From: Rhizobium sp. AC27/96
GTDB lineage: Bacteria > Pseudomonadota > Alphaproteobacteria > Rhizobiales > Rhizobiaceae
Direction: 5' to 3'
Assembly: GCF_001692325.1 (NCBI RefSeq)
Contig: NZ_LXKN01000066.1
Location: 1 to 64,000 of the forward strand
Length of the DNA: 64,000 bases
Each line of letters starts with the position of its first letter. Positions within the stretch are counted from its first letter, which is position 1. Below the pieces are notes generated by a model. That model had not been told where the DNA came from. It saw nothing but the letters and a program-made list of their open reading frames with translations, and searched no databases. Position numbers and translations under genes: made by a program. Below are positions 9,114 through 17,846 of the stretch, piece by piece.

Positions 9114-10103
9114 ATGAAGCTTGCGACCTATCGAGCCGCCGCTGGCGATATCAGGATTGGAATTGTGTATGCCGGCGATGGTCGTTTGTTCGACCTGCAT
9201 GCCGCCGCAACTAAAGCCGGCGCCGGCGGATTGCATCGCTTCACATCCATGCTCGCATTGATCGAGGGTGGCGATGCCGCGCTGGCCGAGGCATCCGAGC
9301 TGTTTGAAAAACAGGCCGGCGACGTCACGCTCTCTGTCGCGATTGCCGATGTCCGCTTGTTGGCTCCGCTACCGCAGCCCACGCAGATGCGTGATGGCAT
9401 GAGCTATGAGACCCATATTCGCCAATCGTCGCGCGGTATGCGCCGCCTGGCTCTGGGGGATGACAAGCAGGCGATCGCTGTTCTGGACGCCGAGCCGCTG
9501 CCGCCGCTTGCCGACGTCTACAAGCAGCTGCCGATCTACTACATCACCAATCGGATGATTGTTTCAGGCCCGGAAGACACGATCGTCTGGCCCGATTATT
9601 CCAGGGTCATGGATTACGAGCTGGAATATGGCGTCGTCGTCGGCAAGAGCGGCAAGGACATCAGCGTCGAGAATGCCCGCGACCATATCTTCGGCTATAC
9701 GATCTTCAACGATTTCTCCGCTCGCGACCAGCAGGCCAAGGAGATGCCCGGTTGGCTTGGGCCAGCCAAGGGGAAAAGCTTCGATGGTGCCAATGTGCTC
9801 GGCCCCTGGATCGTCACCAAGGACGAACTCACCGATCCCTATTCGCTCAAGGCCTCGGTGCGTGTGAACGGCGAACTGCGCTGCGAGAGCACGACATCGG
9901 GTATGCTGTTCAGCTTCGAAGCGATCCTCTCGCATATGTCGCAGGGCGAGACCGTTCACGCCGGCGAATTCATCGGCTCCGGTACGATAGGCAATGGCTG
10001 TGGCCTTGAAACCGGCATCTTTCTGCGAGACGGCGATGTCGTCGAGCTCGAATTCGAAAAGATCGGCATTCTCAGGAACAAGGTTTCGCGCCGAGCTTCC
10101 TAG
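9114..10103 (+). CDS. Fumarylacetoacetate hydrolase (FAH) family protein
   Basis: A 329-residue soluble enzyme of the FAH fold, which hydrolyses or decarboxylates C-C bonds next to keto groups with a divalent metal. The metal site is complete: Glu 169 and Glu 171 in MDYELEYGV and Asp 200 in IFNDFSARDQQ. The C-terminal half shows SGMLFSFEAILSHMSQGETVHAGEFIGSGTIGNG, split here as SGMLF (near 267) and GSGT, typical of the family. ATG 9114 is chosen because GGAGGAG lies just upstream. It is divergent from the ABC/GntR operon and followed by a cyclase-family gene 32 bp downstream. Together they look like ring-product degradation, but the substrate is unknown. Confidence 0.88.
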   Translation: MKLATYRAAAGDIRIGIVYAGDGRLFDLHAAATKAGAGGLHRFTSMLALIEGGDAALAEASELFEKQAGDVTLSVAIADVRLLAPLPQPTQMRDGMSYETHIRQSSRGMRRLALGDDKQAIAVLDAEPLPPLADVYKQLPIYYITNRMIVSGPEDTIVWPDYSRVMDYELEYGVVVGKSGKDISVENARDHIFGYTIFNDFSARDQQAKEMPGWLGPAKGKSFDGANVLGPWIVTKDELTDPYSLKASVRVNGELRCESTTSGMLFSFEAILSHMSQGETVHAGEFIGSGTIGNGCGLETGIFLRDGDVVELEFEKIGILRNKVSRRAS

Positions 10104-10135
10104 CGGCTGGCCATATCAAGCGGAGAAGATAACCC

Positions 10136-10912
10136 ATGACCCAACGTATCATCGATCTGTCGGTCCCGATCGCCAACGATATCCCGGCCGATCCGCCGAT
10201 CCAGATTCCGGCGATCACCTATATCGATCATAGCCAGAGCCTAAACCAGATCCTGTCCTTCTTTCCCGGCCTGAAGGCGGAAGACTTGCCCGATAGCGCC
10301 GGTTGGGCGGTGGAGCATGTTGCGCTCTCCACCCACAATGGAACGCATCTCGATGCCCCCTGGCACTATCACCCGACGATGAACCATGGCGAGCCGGCCT
10401 GGCGCATCGATCAGGTTCCGTTGGAATGGTGCTACCAGCCCGGCGTCAAGCTCGACTTCCGTCATTTCCCCGACGGCTATGTCGCAACGGCTGCCGATGT
10501 CGAAGCCGAACTGAAGCGCATCGGCCATAAGCTGAGCCCGCTTGAAATCGTTGTGGTCAACACATCGGCCGGAGCCAAATTCGGCCAGCCAGATTATGTC
10601 GCGAGCGGCTGCGGCATGGGCTATGAGGCGACCATGTACCTGACAGATCAGGGCGTGCGCGTCACCGGTACGGATGGCTGGAGCTGGGATGCGCCCTTTG
10701 TGCACACGGCGAAAAAATATACGGAAACCGGCGATGCCTCTCTCATCTGGGAAGGGCACAAGGCGGGCCGCCACACAGGCTATTGCCACATCGAAAAGCT
10801 GCACAATCTCGAGGCGCTTCCCTCGACCGGCTTCATCCTCAGCTGCTTCCCTGTGAAGATCGAGAACGCATCGGCCGGATGGACCCGCGCGGTTGCGATC
10901 ATCTCGGACTGA
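10136..10912 (+). CDS. Cyclase-family metal hydrolase (KynB/isatin-hydrolase-like)
   Basis: A 258-residue enzyme of the putative-cyclase family (arylformamidase KynB, isatin hydrolase and relatives), which hydrolyses amides or lactam rings with a bound metal. The hallmark HNGTHLDAPWHY (residues 67-78) supplies the metal and catalytic residues. The protein is longer than KynB and closer in size to isatin-hydrolase-like members. It lies 32 bp after the FAH-family gene and before a strong terminator, so the two form one operon. Ring opening by this enzyme and C-C cleavage by the FAH protein would be a logical pair. This is an inference from families. Confidence 0.87.
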   Translation: MTQRIIDLSVPIANDIPADPPIQIPAITYIDHSQSLNQILSFFPGLKAEDLPDSAGWAVEHVALSTHNGTHLDAPWHYHPTMNHGEPAWRIDQVPLEWCYQPGVKLDFRHFPDGYVATAADVEAELKRIGHKLSPLEIVVVNTSAGAKFGQPDYVASGCGMGYEATMYLTDQGVRVTGTDGWSWDAPFVHTAKKYTETGDASLIWEGHKAGRHTGYCHIEKLHNLEALPSTGFILSCFPVKIENASAGWTRAVAIISD

Positions 10913-10992
10913 CAGGCCTCGCGCCATCACCACAGGAAGCCGCTGAACCCTGCTTGAGCGGGAGCATCATGCCGTTTCCGGCCTTGCCATTC

Positions 10993-11021
10993 GGTTCCCT
11001 CGCAAGGCGAGGGAACCTTTT
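10993..11021 (+). terminator. Rho-independent terminator after the FAH/cyclase operon
   Basis: A perfect 11-bp stem (GGTTCCCTCGC at 10993-11003 and its complement at 11007-11017) with a 3-base loop is followed by TTTT. It lies 80 bp after the cyclase stop and before the MFS gene, so the MFS gene needs its own promoter or read-through. Confidence 0.85.
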
Positions 11022-11071
11022 CCAGTCTGGGGCTTTCCGTTGGACGATTTCCAGAACCGGATGGTTGCCGA

Positions 11072-12355
11072 TTGTCGCGCTTATTCTCGATTGACCGGCA
11101 ACGCCGGGCCCTCGTTCCGCTTGGGTTCCTGAATTTTTTCATGGCCGACGTCCAGGCGGGCATCGGTCCATTTCTCGGCGTCTTCCTGATCGCACATGGC
11201 TGGCAAAGCGGGCCGATCGGTTCCGTCATGACGATCGGCGGCATTGCCGGCATGATCATGACGGCGCCAGCCGGGGCCTTTATCGACGAGACCAAACGCA
11301 AGCGAACCTGCGTGATCGTTCTCGGCATCTGCACCGTGCTTGCCTCGATGATCATTCTCACGTCGCAAACCTTCTGGGTCGTGGCGTTGTCGCAGGTCGC
11401 GACCGCCATCGCGGGTGCTGCAATCGGCCCGGCGCTCAACGGCATCACGCTCGGCATCGTCCGGCAGGCAGGCTTCAATCGCCAGAATGGCTATAATCAG
11501 GCGCTCAATCATGCCGGCAATCTGGTCGGCGCCGGCCTGTCCGGATGGCTTGGCTGGGCATATGGATTGACGGCGGTCTTCTGGCTTGCGGCCGTCTTCG
11601 GCGTGTTCTCGATCATTTCCGTGCTGATGATCCCGCGTGAGGCGATCGACGACGATGAAGCGCGAGGCGCGGTTCATGTCGTCACGGATCCTCAAGGGAA
11701 AACCGGTTCTGTCGAACAGCGCAAGGCAAGCGGCTTCGGCGTGCTCGCCGATTCCAAACCGCTGCTTCTCCTGGCCGGCGCGCTGGCATTGTTCCATCTG
11801 GGCAATGGCGCGATGCTGCCGCTCTTCGGGCTGGCGGTCGTCGCGGCCAAGCAGGGCGATCCCGCAGGCTTCGTCGCCCTGACCATCGTCGTCGCGCAGG
11901 CCACCATGATCATCACATCGCTCATCGCCATGCATGTCGCGGAGAAGAGAGGGCAGTGGCTGGTGCTGCTGATATCCTTCATTGCGCTGCCCGTTCGCGG
12001 CTTTGTCGCGGCTCATCTCATCACGTCCTGGGGCGTCTATCCCGTGCAGATTCTCGATGGTATCGGTGCCGGCCTGCAGAGTGTCGCCGTTCCCGCACTG
12101 GTCGCGCGTATCCTGAATGGAACGGGCCGGATCAATGTCGGCCAGGGTGTCGTCATGACAGTGCAGGGTGTCGGCGCATCCCTAAGCCCGGCCATTGGCG
12201 GCTGGCTGGCGCAGGAAATCGGCTATAGCGCGATGTTCATGATCCTCGGCAGTTTTGCGTTCGGATCGATCGCGCTCTGGGTCGGATTTCACGGCGTTCT
12301 GCGAGCCGCCTCTGCGGTCCCGGGCCTTGATGTCGCGCCGGCCGCTCCGTCCTGA
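11072..12355 (+). CDS. Major facilitator superfamily transporter
   Basis: A 427-residue membrane transporter with about 12 hydrophobic segments. The first begins within residues 14-40 (PLGFLNFFMADVQAGIGPFLG) and is followed by the loop GAFIDETKRKR, a variant of the MFS loop 2-3 motif. The only upstream start that keeps helix 1 whole is TTG 11072. The in-frame ATG 11141 lies inside helix 1 and would truncate it. No strong ribosome site is visible, so the start is uncertain. It is convergent with the bhcR gene, 9 bp away. The substrate is unknown. Adjacency to the bhc cluster does not show that it belongs to it. Confidence 0.82.
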   Translation: MSRLFSIDRQRRALVPLGFLNFFMADVQAGIGPFLGVFLIAHGWQSGPIGSVMTIGGIAGMIMTAPAGAFIDETKRKRTCVIVLGICTVLASMIILTSQTFWVVALSQVATAIAGAAIGPALNGITLGIVRQAGFNRQNGYNQALNHAGNLVGAGLSGWLGWAYGLTAVFWLAAVFGVFSIISVLMIPREAIDDDEARGAVHVVTDPQGKTGSVEQRKASGFGVLADSKPLLLLAGALALFHLGNGAMLPLFGLAVVAAKQGDPAGFVALTIVVAQATMIITSLIAMHVAEKRGQWLVLLISFIALPVRGFVAAHLITSWGVYPVQILDGIGAGLQSVAVPALVARILNGTGRINVGQGVVMTVQGVGASLSPAIGGWLAQEIGYSAMFMILGSFAFGSIALWVGFHGVLRAASAVPGLDVAPAAPS

Positions 12356-12364
12356 ACCCCGATC

Positions 12365-13174
12365 CTAAGGCGCTCCAAGGCGCCGCGACACCATTCTCGC
12401 AGCACTCCTCACGCGCTCGCCGATCTTGTCGATATCGCCATCCGGAAGCCGATGGATGGGGCCGGAAACGGAAATGCCGGCCACGGCTTCGCCGTGCACA
12501 TTCAGGATCGGCGCCGCGACGCATCGCATCCCCTTGGTTCGCTCCTCATCGTCGAATGAGTAACCTCTCTCCTGCGTCTTCAACAGCTCCTCGCGCAGCT
12601 GTTCGAAAGAATGCACGGTATTGTCCGTGAAACGTTCGAATTCCTTCTTCTTGAAGAGGCTCGAAAGCCGCTCATCGTCATAGGTACTGAGAAGAGCCTT
12701 GCCGATGCCGGAGGCGTGCAGGGGCGACAATGTGCCCGGCGGGAAGAAGGCGCGGATGGACTCATGGGTTTCCACCTGGCTGACGAACAGGACGTTGCCA
12801 TCCTTCTCGATGCCGAGATTGGATGTCTCCCCCGTTTCAAGCATGAGCTCGCGCATGATCGGGCGGCTCCGCTCGACGACGTTGGAGCGGCGGAGAAAAG
12901 CGGCACCAAGCCGATAGGCCTCGGGGCCGATATGCCAGATCTGCCGATCGGGGCTGATCTCGACGAACTCGCGGCGCTCCAGCGTCGCCAGTACGCGGTG
13001 CATGGTCGCCGTCGATTGATCGAGCTGGCTTGCCAGCTCGGACAGCGTCTTGCCCTCCGGTGTGGCGAGAGCGTCAAGGACATCCAGTGCCCGATCGAGT
13101 GCCTGGATCGTGTTTTGTGTTTGCGGGCCGTTGAAGGCCTTGGGGCGGCCTCTTCGGCGTGGTTCAGCGGGCAT
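12365..13174 (-). CDS. bhcR: IclR-family regulator of the beta-hydroxyaspartate cycle (BhcR-like)
   Basis: A 269-residue IclR regulator. The N-terminus is basic (EPRRRGRPKAF), followed by a winged helix (about residues 25-85, TLSELASQLDQSTATMHRVL region) and a C-terminal GAF-like effector domain with ASGIGKALL and GMRCVAAPILN. It is divergent from bhcA. In Paracoccus denitrificans the bhc cluster is controlled by an IclR protein, BhcR, reported to respond to glyoxylate, and the same layout is seen here. ATG 13174 has GGAG about 12 bases upstream. The open frame extends to 13231 but without a better start. The assignment rests on family plus synteny. Confidence 0.82.
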   Translation of the reverse strand: MPAEPRRRGRPKAFNGPQTQNTIQALDRALDVLDALATPEGKTLSELASQLDQSTATMHRVLATLERREFVEISPDRQIWHIGPEAYRLGAAFLRRSNVVERSRPIMRELMLETGETSNLGIEKDGNVLFVSQVETHESIRAFFPPGTLSPLHASGIGKALLSTYDDERLSSLFKKKEFERFTDNTVHSFEQLREELLKTQERGYSFDDEERTKGMRCVAAPILNVHGEAVAGISVSGPIHRLPDGDIDKIGERVRSAARMVSRRLGAP

Positions 13175-13228
13175 TAGCCGTCGTCTCCTGCAGGATTCAA
13201 TTGATGAAAAATTCTGGCTTGAAAAATA

Positions 13229-13285
13229 CATTTGTACAATGAAAAAATATTAAGTCTTTGATTATTAATGGTATTACCGTATAAA
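13229..13285 (+). promoter_or_regulatory. bhcR-bhcA intergenic promoter and candidate operator
   Basis: The 196-bp spacer between the divergent bhcR and bhcA genes is AT-rich. It contains an almost symmetric CATTTGTACAATG (13229-13241, core TTGTACAA), a plausible IclR-protein site. Downstream, TTGATT (13258-13263) and TATAAA (13280-13285), 16 bases apart, make a good sigma-70-like promoter reading into bhcA. The operator would lie just upstream of this promoter. Confidence 0.45.
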
Positions 13286-13370
13286 TCTCAGTTTTGAAAA
13301 ATGATTTCAAAAAAATTTATCTCCGATTTCCGGCGTGCTATCCATTCTTCAACAACAGGAGGCCGCCCAA

Positions 13371-14561
13371 ATGTACATGCAGAACCCAGTCTTCATTCCG
13401 GGCCCGACGAACATGCCTGAGATCCTTCGCAAGGCCACGGACATGCCGACGCTCGATCACCGCTCGCCCTTGTTCGGAGAGATCCTGCGCCCGGCGCTTG
13501 CTGGCGTGAAGAAGATCCTGAAAACCGAAGCGGCCGCCGTCTACGTATTTCCGTCCACGGGAACCGGCGGCTGGGAAACGGCGGTCACCAATACGCTCAG
13601 CCCCGGCGACCGCGTTCTTGCCGCCCGCCATGGCATGTTCAGCCAGCGCTGGATCGATATGTGCCAGCGGCACGGGCTGAAGGTTGATATTGTCGAAGCC
13701 GCCTGGGGCGCCGGCGCTCCCGCTGATCGCTATGAGGAAATCCTTGCGGCCGATACCGCGCATGAGATCAAGGCGGTTCTCGTCACCCATAACGAGACGG
13801 CAACCGGCGTCAAATCCGATATCGCCGCCGTTCGCCGCGCGATCGATGCCGCCGAGCATCCCGCTCTGTTGTTCGTTGATGGCGTCAGCTCCATCGCGTC
13901 GATGGATTTCCGCATGGACGAATGGTCTGTCGATATCGCCATCACAGGCTCGCAGAAGGGCTTCATGCTGCCGGCAGGCCTCGCAATCACTGCCTTTTCG
14001 CCGAAGGCGCTGGCGGCGGTCGAAACGGCCAGGCTTCCGCGGACATTCTTCGATATTCGAGACATGGCGCGGAGCTATTCAAACAATGCCTATCCCTACA
14101 CGCCGGCCGTTGGCCTCCTGAACGGGCTCAAGCTGTCGACGGAACTGCTGCTAGCGGAAGGCATGGAGAATGTCTTCGCCCGCCATCGCCGCATTGCTTC
14201 GGGCATTCGCGCTGCCGTACGCGCATGGGGGCTGGAGCTTTGCGCCAGGAGCGAAGATCTCTACTCGGACACGGTCAGCGCGATCCGGACGCCTGAGGGC
14301 TTCGATGCCACATCGATCGTCGCCCACGCCGCCAAGACATATGATGTCGCCTTTGGGGTTGGCCTCGGCGAAGTTGCCGGCAAGGTCTTCCGTATCGGGC
14401 ATCTCGGCAGCCTGACAGATGTCATGGCCCTTTCCGGCATTGCAACAGCCGAGATGGTCATGGTCGATCTCGGCCTCAACATCAAGCTCGGCTCGGGTGT
14501 CGCGGCGGCGCAGGAGCATTATCGCAACGGCCGCGCTTCGAAAATCCAGGCTGCGGCCTGA
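13371..14561 (+). CDS. bhcA: L-aspartate:glyoxylate aminotransferase (BhcA)
   Basis: A 396-residue class-V PLP aminotransferase of the serine-glyoxylate/aspartate-glyoxylate type. The N-terminal FIPGPTNMP, the STGTGGWE phosphate region near 62, the cofactor Asp in LLFVDGVSS near 170 and the Schiff-base Lys 196 in GSQKGF are all present. In the beta-hydroxyaspartate cycle this enzyme moves the amino group of aspartate to glyoxylate, giving glycine and oxaloacetate. AGGAGG 8 bases before ATG 13371 fixes the start; a GTG at 13335 is less likely. It is first of four tightly spaced genes in the known bhcABCD order. On sequence alone it could be a general serine-glyoxylate transaminase. The neighbours decide the call. 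Confidence 0.88.
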   Translation: MYMQNPVFIPGPTNMPEILRKATDMPTLDHRSPLFGEILRPALAGVKKILKTEAAAVYVFPSTGTGGWETAVTNTLSPGDRVLAARHGMFSQRWIDMCQRHGLKVDIVEAAWGAGAPADRYEEILAADTAHEIKAVLVTHNETATGVKSDIAAVRRAIDAAEHPALLFVDGVSSIASMDFRMDEWSVDIAITGSQKGFMLPAGLAITAFSPKALAAVETARLPRTFFDIRDMARSYSNNAYPYTPAVGLLNGLKLSTELLLAEGMENVFARHRRIASGIRAAVRAWGLELCARSEDLYSDTVSAIRTPEGFDATSIVAHAAKTYDVAFGVGLGEVAGKVFRIGHLGSLTDVMALSGIATAEMVMVDLGLNIKLGSGVAAAQEHYRNGRASKIQAAA

Positions 14562-14575
14562 GGAGAGCCAGACCC

Positions 14576-15523
14576 ATGTACATCCCGACACTCGCCGACA
14601 TGATCGCCGCAGAAGAGCGGATCAGGCGTCATATCCATCGCACACCGGTTCTGACCTCCAGCTTCATCAATTCGCTTGTGGGAGCCGAGCTGTTCTTCAA
14701 ATGCGAGAACTTCCAGAAAGCGGGAGCCTTCAAGGCACGCGGCGCGTCGAATGCCGTTTTTGGTCTCAGTGACGAGCAGGCTGCGAGGGGTGTTGCCACG
14801 CACTCCTCCGGCAATCATGGGACCTGCCTTTCCTATGCGGCCGGCCGTCGGGGGATTCCCTGCACCGTCGTCATGCCGCGCACAGCGCCACAGGCAAAGA
14901 AGGATGCTGTTCGGGATTATGGTGGCAAGGTCGTCGAGTGCGAACCCTCGACCTCATCGCGTGAAGCCGTTTTCGCCGAAGTCGTCGCCGAGACCGGTGC
15001 GGAGTTCGTGCATCCCTACAATGATCCGCGTGTTATCGCTGGTCAGGCGACGTGCTCGAAAGAGCTGATCGAACAGGTGGACGGGCTTGATGCCGTCATC
15101 GCCCCGATCGGCGGCGGCGGTATGGTTTCGGGAACCTGCCTCACTTTGTCGAACCTCGCACCCCACATCCGGGTTTATGCGGCCGAACCTGGGCAGGCCG
15201 ACGATGCATATCGCAGCTTCAAGGCCGGCCATATCATCGCGGACGACGCGCCGAACACCGTGGCCGATGGCCTCAAGGTGCCGCTCAAGGACCTGACCTG
15301 GCATTTCGTCAGAAACCACGTCACGGACATTCTGACGGCTTCAGAGGAAGAGATCGTCGATGCGATGAAGCTCATCTGGAAGCGGATGAAGATCGTCATG
15401 GAACCATCCAGCGCCGTGCCTCTGGCGACCATCCTGAAGAACAAGCAGATCTTTGCCGGAAAACGTGTCGGCATCATCATCACCGGCGGCAATGTCGATC
15501 TCGATAAATTGCCTTGGCAATAG
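14576..15523 (+). CDS. bhcB: erythro-beta-hydroxyaspartate dehydratase (BhcB)
   Basis: A 315-residue fold-type II PLP enzyme of the threonine/serine dehydratase group. The PLP lysine is Lys 53 in AGAFKARG, the substrate loop is SSGNHG (77-82) and the phosphate cup is GGGGMVSG near 186. In the cycle it removes water from erythro-beta-hydroxyaspartate to give iminosuccinate. GGAGAG sits 8 bases upstream of ATG 14576, and the gap to bhcA is 14 bp. It lacks the C-terminal ACT domain of biosynthetic threonine deaminase, which fits the hydroxyaspartate dehydratase/serine racemase branch. Confidence 0.87.
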   Translation: MYIPTLADMIAAEERIRRHIHRTPVLTSSFINSLVGAELFFKCENFQKAGAFKARGASNAVFGLSDEQAARGVATHSSGNHGTCLSYAAGRRGIPCTVVMPRTAPQAKKDAVRDYGGKVVECEPSTSSREAVFAEVVAETGAEFVHPYNDPRVIAGQATCSKELIEQVDGLDAVIAPIGGGGMVSGTCLTLSNLAPHIRVYAAEPGQADDAYRSFKAGHIIADDAPNTVADGLKVPLKDLTWHFVRNHVTDILTASEEEIVDAMKLIWKRMKIVMEPSSAVPLATILKNKQIFAGKRVGIIITGGNVDLDKLPWQ

Positions 15524-15535
15524 GGAGCAGAAGCA

Positions 15536-16699
15536 ATGAATATGGAACCGAAATTTGCCGGCATGGAAGTCGGCTACGACGTACCGGCTCTTCCCGGAAT
15601 GAGCGTCGATGATATCCAGACGCCCTGCCTGATCCTGGATCTCGACGCGCTCGAGCGCAACATCCGCAAGATGGGTGATTATGCAAAGGCCCATAACATG
15701 CGCCACCGGGCGCATGGCAAGATGCACAAGTCAGTCGATGTTCTGAGGCTCCAGCAGGAGCTGGGCGGTGCGGTCGGCGTCTGCTGCCAGAAGGTGTCCG
15801 AAGCGGAAGTCTTCGTTCGCGGCGGTATCAAGGATGTGCTGGTCTCCAACCAGGTACGCGACCCGGCCAAGATCGATCGCTTGGCGCTTCTGCCGCAGCA
15901 TGGCGCGCGGATCATCGTCTGCGTCGACGATCTCGCCAATGTCGAAGAGCTCTCCAGGGCGGCACAGAAATACGGCACGACGTTGGAATGCTTCATCGAG
16001 ATCGATTGCGGTGCTGGACGGTGCGGCGTCACGACGAGTTCGGCCGTCGTCGAGCTCGCCAATGCCATCCACGCGGCACCCGGCCTCAAGTTCTCTGGCA
16101 TCCAGGCCTATCAGGGCGCCATGCAGCACATCGACAAATATGAAGACCGCAAGGCCAAGCTCGATGCGGCCATCGCCCAGGTCAAGGACGCCGTCGAAGC
16201 GCTCAAAGCCGAAGGTCTCGATCCCGAATTGGTCAGTGGCGGCGGCACGGGCAGCTACTATTTCGAGAGCAATTCGGGCGTCTACAATGAGCTGCAATGC
16301 GGCAGCTACGCGTTCATGGATGCGGATTACGGTCGTATCCACGATCAGGACGGCAAGCGGATCGACCAGGGAGAATGGGAAAATGCGCTGTTCATCCTGA
16401 CCAGCATCATGAGCCACGCAAAGGCGGACAAGGCGATCTGCGATGCCGGCCTCAAGGCACAATCAGTCGACTCCGGATTGCCCTTCATCTACGGTCGCGA
16501 CGACGTGAAATACATCAAATGCTCGGACGAGCATGGGGTTATCGAAGACCCGAACGGCGTTCTCAAGATCAACGAGAAGCTACGTCTGGTCCCTGGTCAT
16601 TGCGATCCCACTTGCAATGTTCATGATTGGTATGTCGGGGTTCGCAACGGCAAGGTCGAAACGCTCTGGCCCGTATCCGCCCGCGGTAAGGCCTACTGA
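15536..16699 (+). CDS. bhcC: beta-hydroxyaspartate aldolase (BhcC)
   Basis: A 387-residue fold-type III PLP enzyme related to D-threonine aldolase and D-hydroxyaspartate aldolase. After TPCLILDLDALERN, the PLP lysine is Lys 62 in HGKMHKS, and the C-terminal metal motif GHCDPTCN is near residue 356. In the cycle it condenses glycine with a second glyoxylate to beta-hydroxyaspartate. GGGAG precedes ATG 15536, and the gene follows bhcB by 12 bp. Some relatives are annotated as D-threonine aldolase or 3-hydroxy-D-aspartate aldolase. The bhc context makes the cycle role most likely. Confidence 0.88.
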   Translation: MNMEPKFAGMEVGYDVPALPGMSVDDIQTPCLILDLDALERNIRKMGDYAKAHNMRHRAHGKMHKSVDVLRLQQELGGAVGVCCQKVSEAEVFVRGGIKDVLVSNQVRDPAKIDRLALLPQHGARIIVCVDDLANVEELSRAAQKYGTTLECFIEIDCGAGRCGVTTSSAVVELANAIHAAPGLKFSGIQAYQGAMQHIDKYEDRKAKLDAAIAQVKDAVEALKAEGLDPELVSGGGTGSYYFESNSGVYNELQCGSYAFMDADYGRIHDQDGKRIDQGEWENALFILTSIMSHAKADKAICDAGLKAQSVDSGLPFIYGRDDVKYIKCSDEHGVIEDPNGVLKINEKLRLVPGHCDPTCNVHDWYVGVRNGKVETLWPVSARGKAY

Positions 16700-16706
16700 C
16701 GAAACG

Positions 16707-16727
16707 GGGGGCCTCCGGCCCCCTTCC
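16707..16727 (+). terminator. Intercistronic hairpin between bhcC and bhcD
   Basis: GGGGGCC (16707-16713) pairs perfectly with GGCCCCC (16717-16723) around a 3-base loop, followed only by TTCC. The lack of a T-run and the position inside the operon suggest an RNA-stabilising or attenuating hairpin that lowers bhcD relative to bhcC, not a full terminator. Confidence 0.5.
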
Positions 16728-16749
16728 TGAAATTCAAGCGGAAGCCAGA

Positions 16750-17715
16750 ATGATCATCGTTCCTGAGAGTGAAATTGCCGGATTGGTAACGCCGGCCGAT
16801 TGCTTCAAGGCGGTCGAAGGCGTCTTTGCCTCGATGGCGGATAGATCGGCCTACAATTTCCCTGTCGTCCGTGAGGCGATCGGGCATGCCGATGCCCTAT
16901 ACGGCTTCAAGTCAGGGTTCGATCGTAAAGGTCTGGCACTCGGTCTCAAGGCCGGCGGGTTCTGGCCGAACAATGTCCAGAGAGGTCTCACCAACCATCA
17001 GTCCACCGTGTTCCTGTTCGATCCCGATAGCGGCAAATGCCGGGCCGTCGTCGGCGGCAATCTGCTGACGGCGCTGCGGACGGCAGCGGCCTCCGCCATT
17101 TCGATCAAATATCTCGCCCGTAAAGACGCGAAGGTCCTTGGCATGATCGGTGCCGGTCACCAGGCGACGTTTCAATTGCGCGCAGCCCTTGCGCAGCGCC
17201 AATTCGAAAAGATCGTCGGCTGGAACCTGCATCCCGACATGCTGAGCCGTCTGGAGGAGGTTGCCAAGGAGGAGGGCCTTCCCTTCGAGGCAGTCGATCT
17301 TGATCGGCTGGGAGCCGAAGCGGATGTGATCATCTCAATCACCTCCTCCTTTGCGCCCATGCTCAAGGTGTCGCAGGTTCGCGCCGGCACGCATCTCGCC
17401 TGCATGGGGACCGATACGAAGGGCAAGCAGGAGGTCGAAGCCGAAATCCTGGCCAAGGCAACGGTTTTCACCGACGAAGTGGCGCAGGCCGTCACCATCG
17501 GCGAGTCCCAGCATGCGATCGAAAGAGGGCTGATCCGGGAAGAGGCCATTATCGAGATCGGCGCCATCATCAACGGCACGCATCCCGGGCGCACCTCCGC
17601 GGAGCAGATCACCCTCTTCGACGGCACCGGGGTCGGATTGCAGGATCTTGCCGTTGCTTCGGCTGCCGTCGAACTCGCTTTGGCGAAAGGCGTGGCAATC
17701 GAGGTCGACTTCTAA
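16750..17715 (+). CDS. bhcD: Iminosuccinate reductase (BhcD), ornithine cyclodeaminase/mu-crystallin family
   Basis: A 321-residue NAD(P)-dependent reductase of the ornithine cyclodeaminase/mu-crystallin family. The substrate domain includes KSGFDRKGLALGLKAGG split over residues 56-75, and the Rossmann fold starts with LGMIGAGHQA near 135. In the cycle it reduces iminosuccinate to aspartate, which returns to BhcA. It is 50 bp after bhcC with the hairpin between them. Similar proteins act as alanine dehydrogenases or ornithine cyclodeaminases. Position as fourth gene of bhcABCD supports the call. Confidence 0.86.
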   Translation: MIIVPESEIAGLVTPADCFKAVEGVFASMADRSAYNFPVVREAIGHADALYGFKSGFDRKGLALGLKAGGFWPNNVQRGLTNHQSTVFLFDPDSGKCRAVVGGNLLTALRTAAASAISIKYLARKDAKVLGMIGAGHQATFQLRAALAQRQFEKIVGWNLHPDMLSRLEEVAKEEGLPFEAVDLDRLGAEADVIISITSSFAPMLKVSQVRAGTHLACMGTDTKGKQEVEAEILAKATVFTDEVAQAVTIGESQHAIERGLIREEAIIEIGAIINGTHPGRTSAEQITLFDGTGVGLQDLAVASAAVELALAKGVAIEVDF

Positions 17716-17846
17716 CGCCGGCGGATCTAAAGGGAGGAGGATGGGGAGGAGAGTGGCATCGGCATACGCCGTGCCACGAGCATCGATAGCCAATTCAACC
17801 GCGACACTGCAGGCCTCCGGCATTGTCGAGCAAGGGTTTAAGTCGA

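Noticed and set aside
16707..16727. True terminator inside the bhc operon
   Set aside because: The stem is perfect but has no T-run, and bhcD belongs to the same pathway. It is more likely an attenuating or stabilising hairpin.
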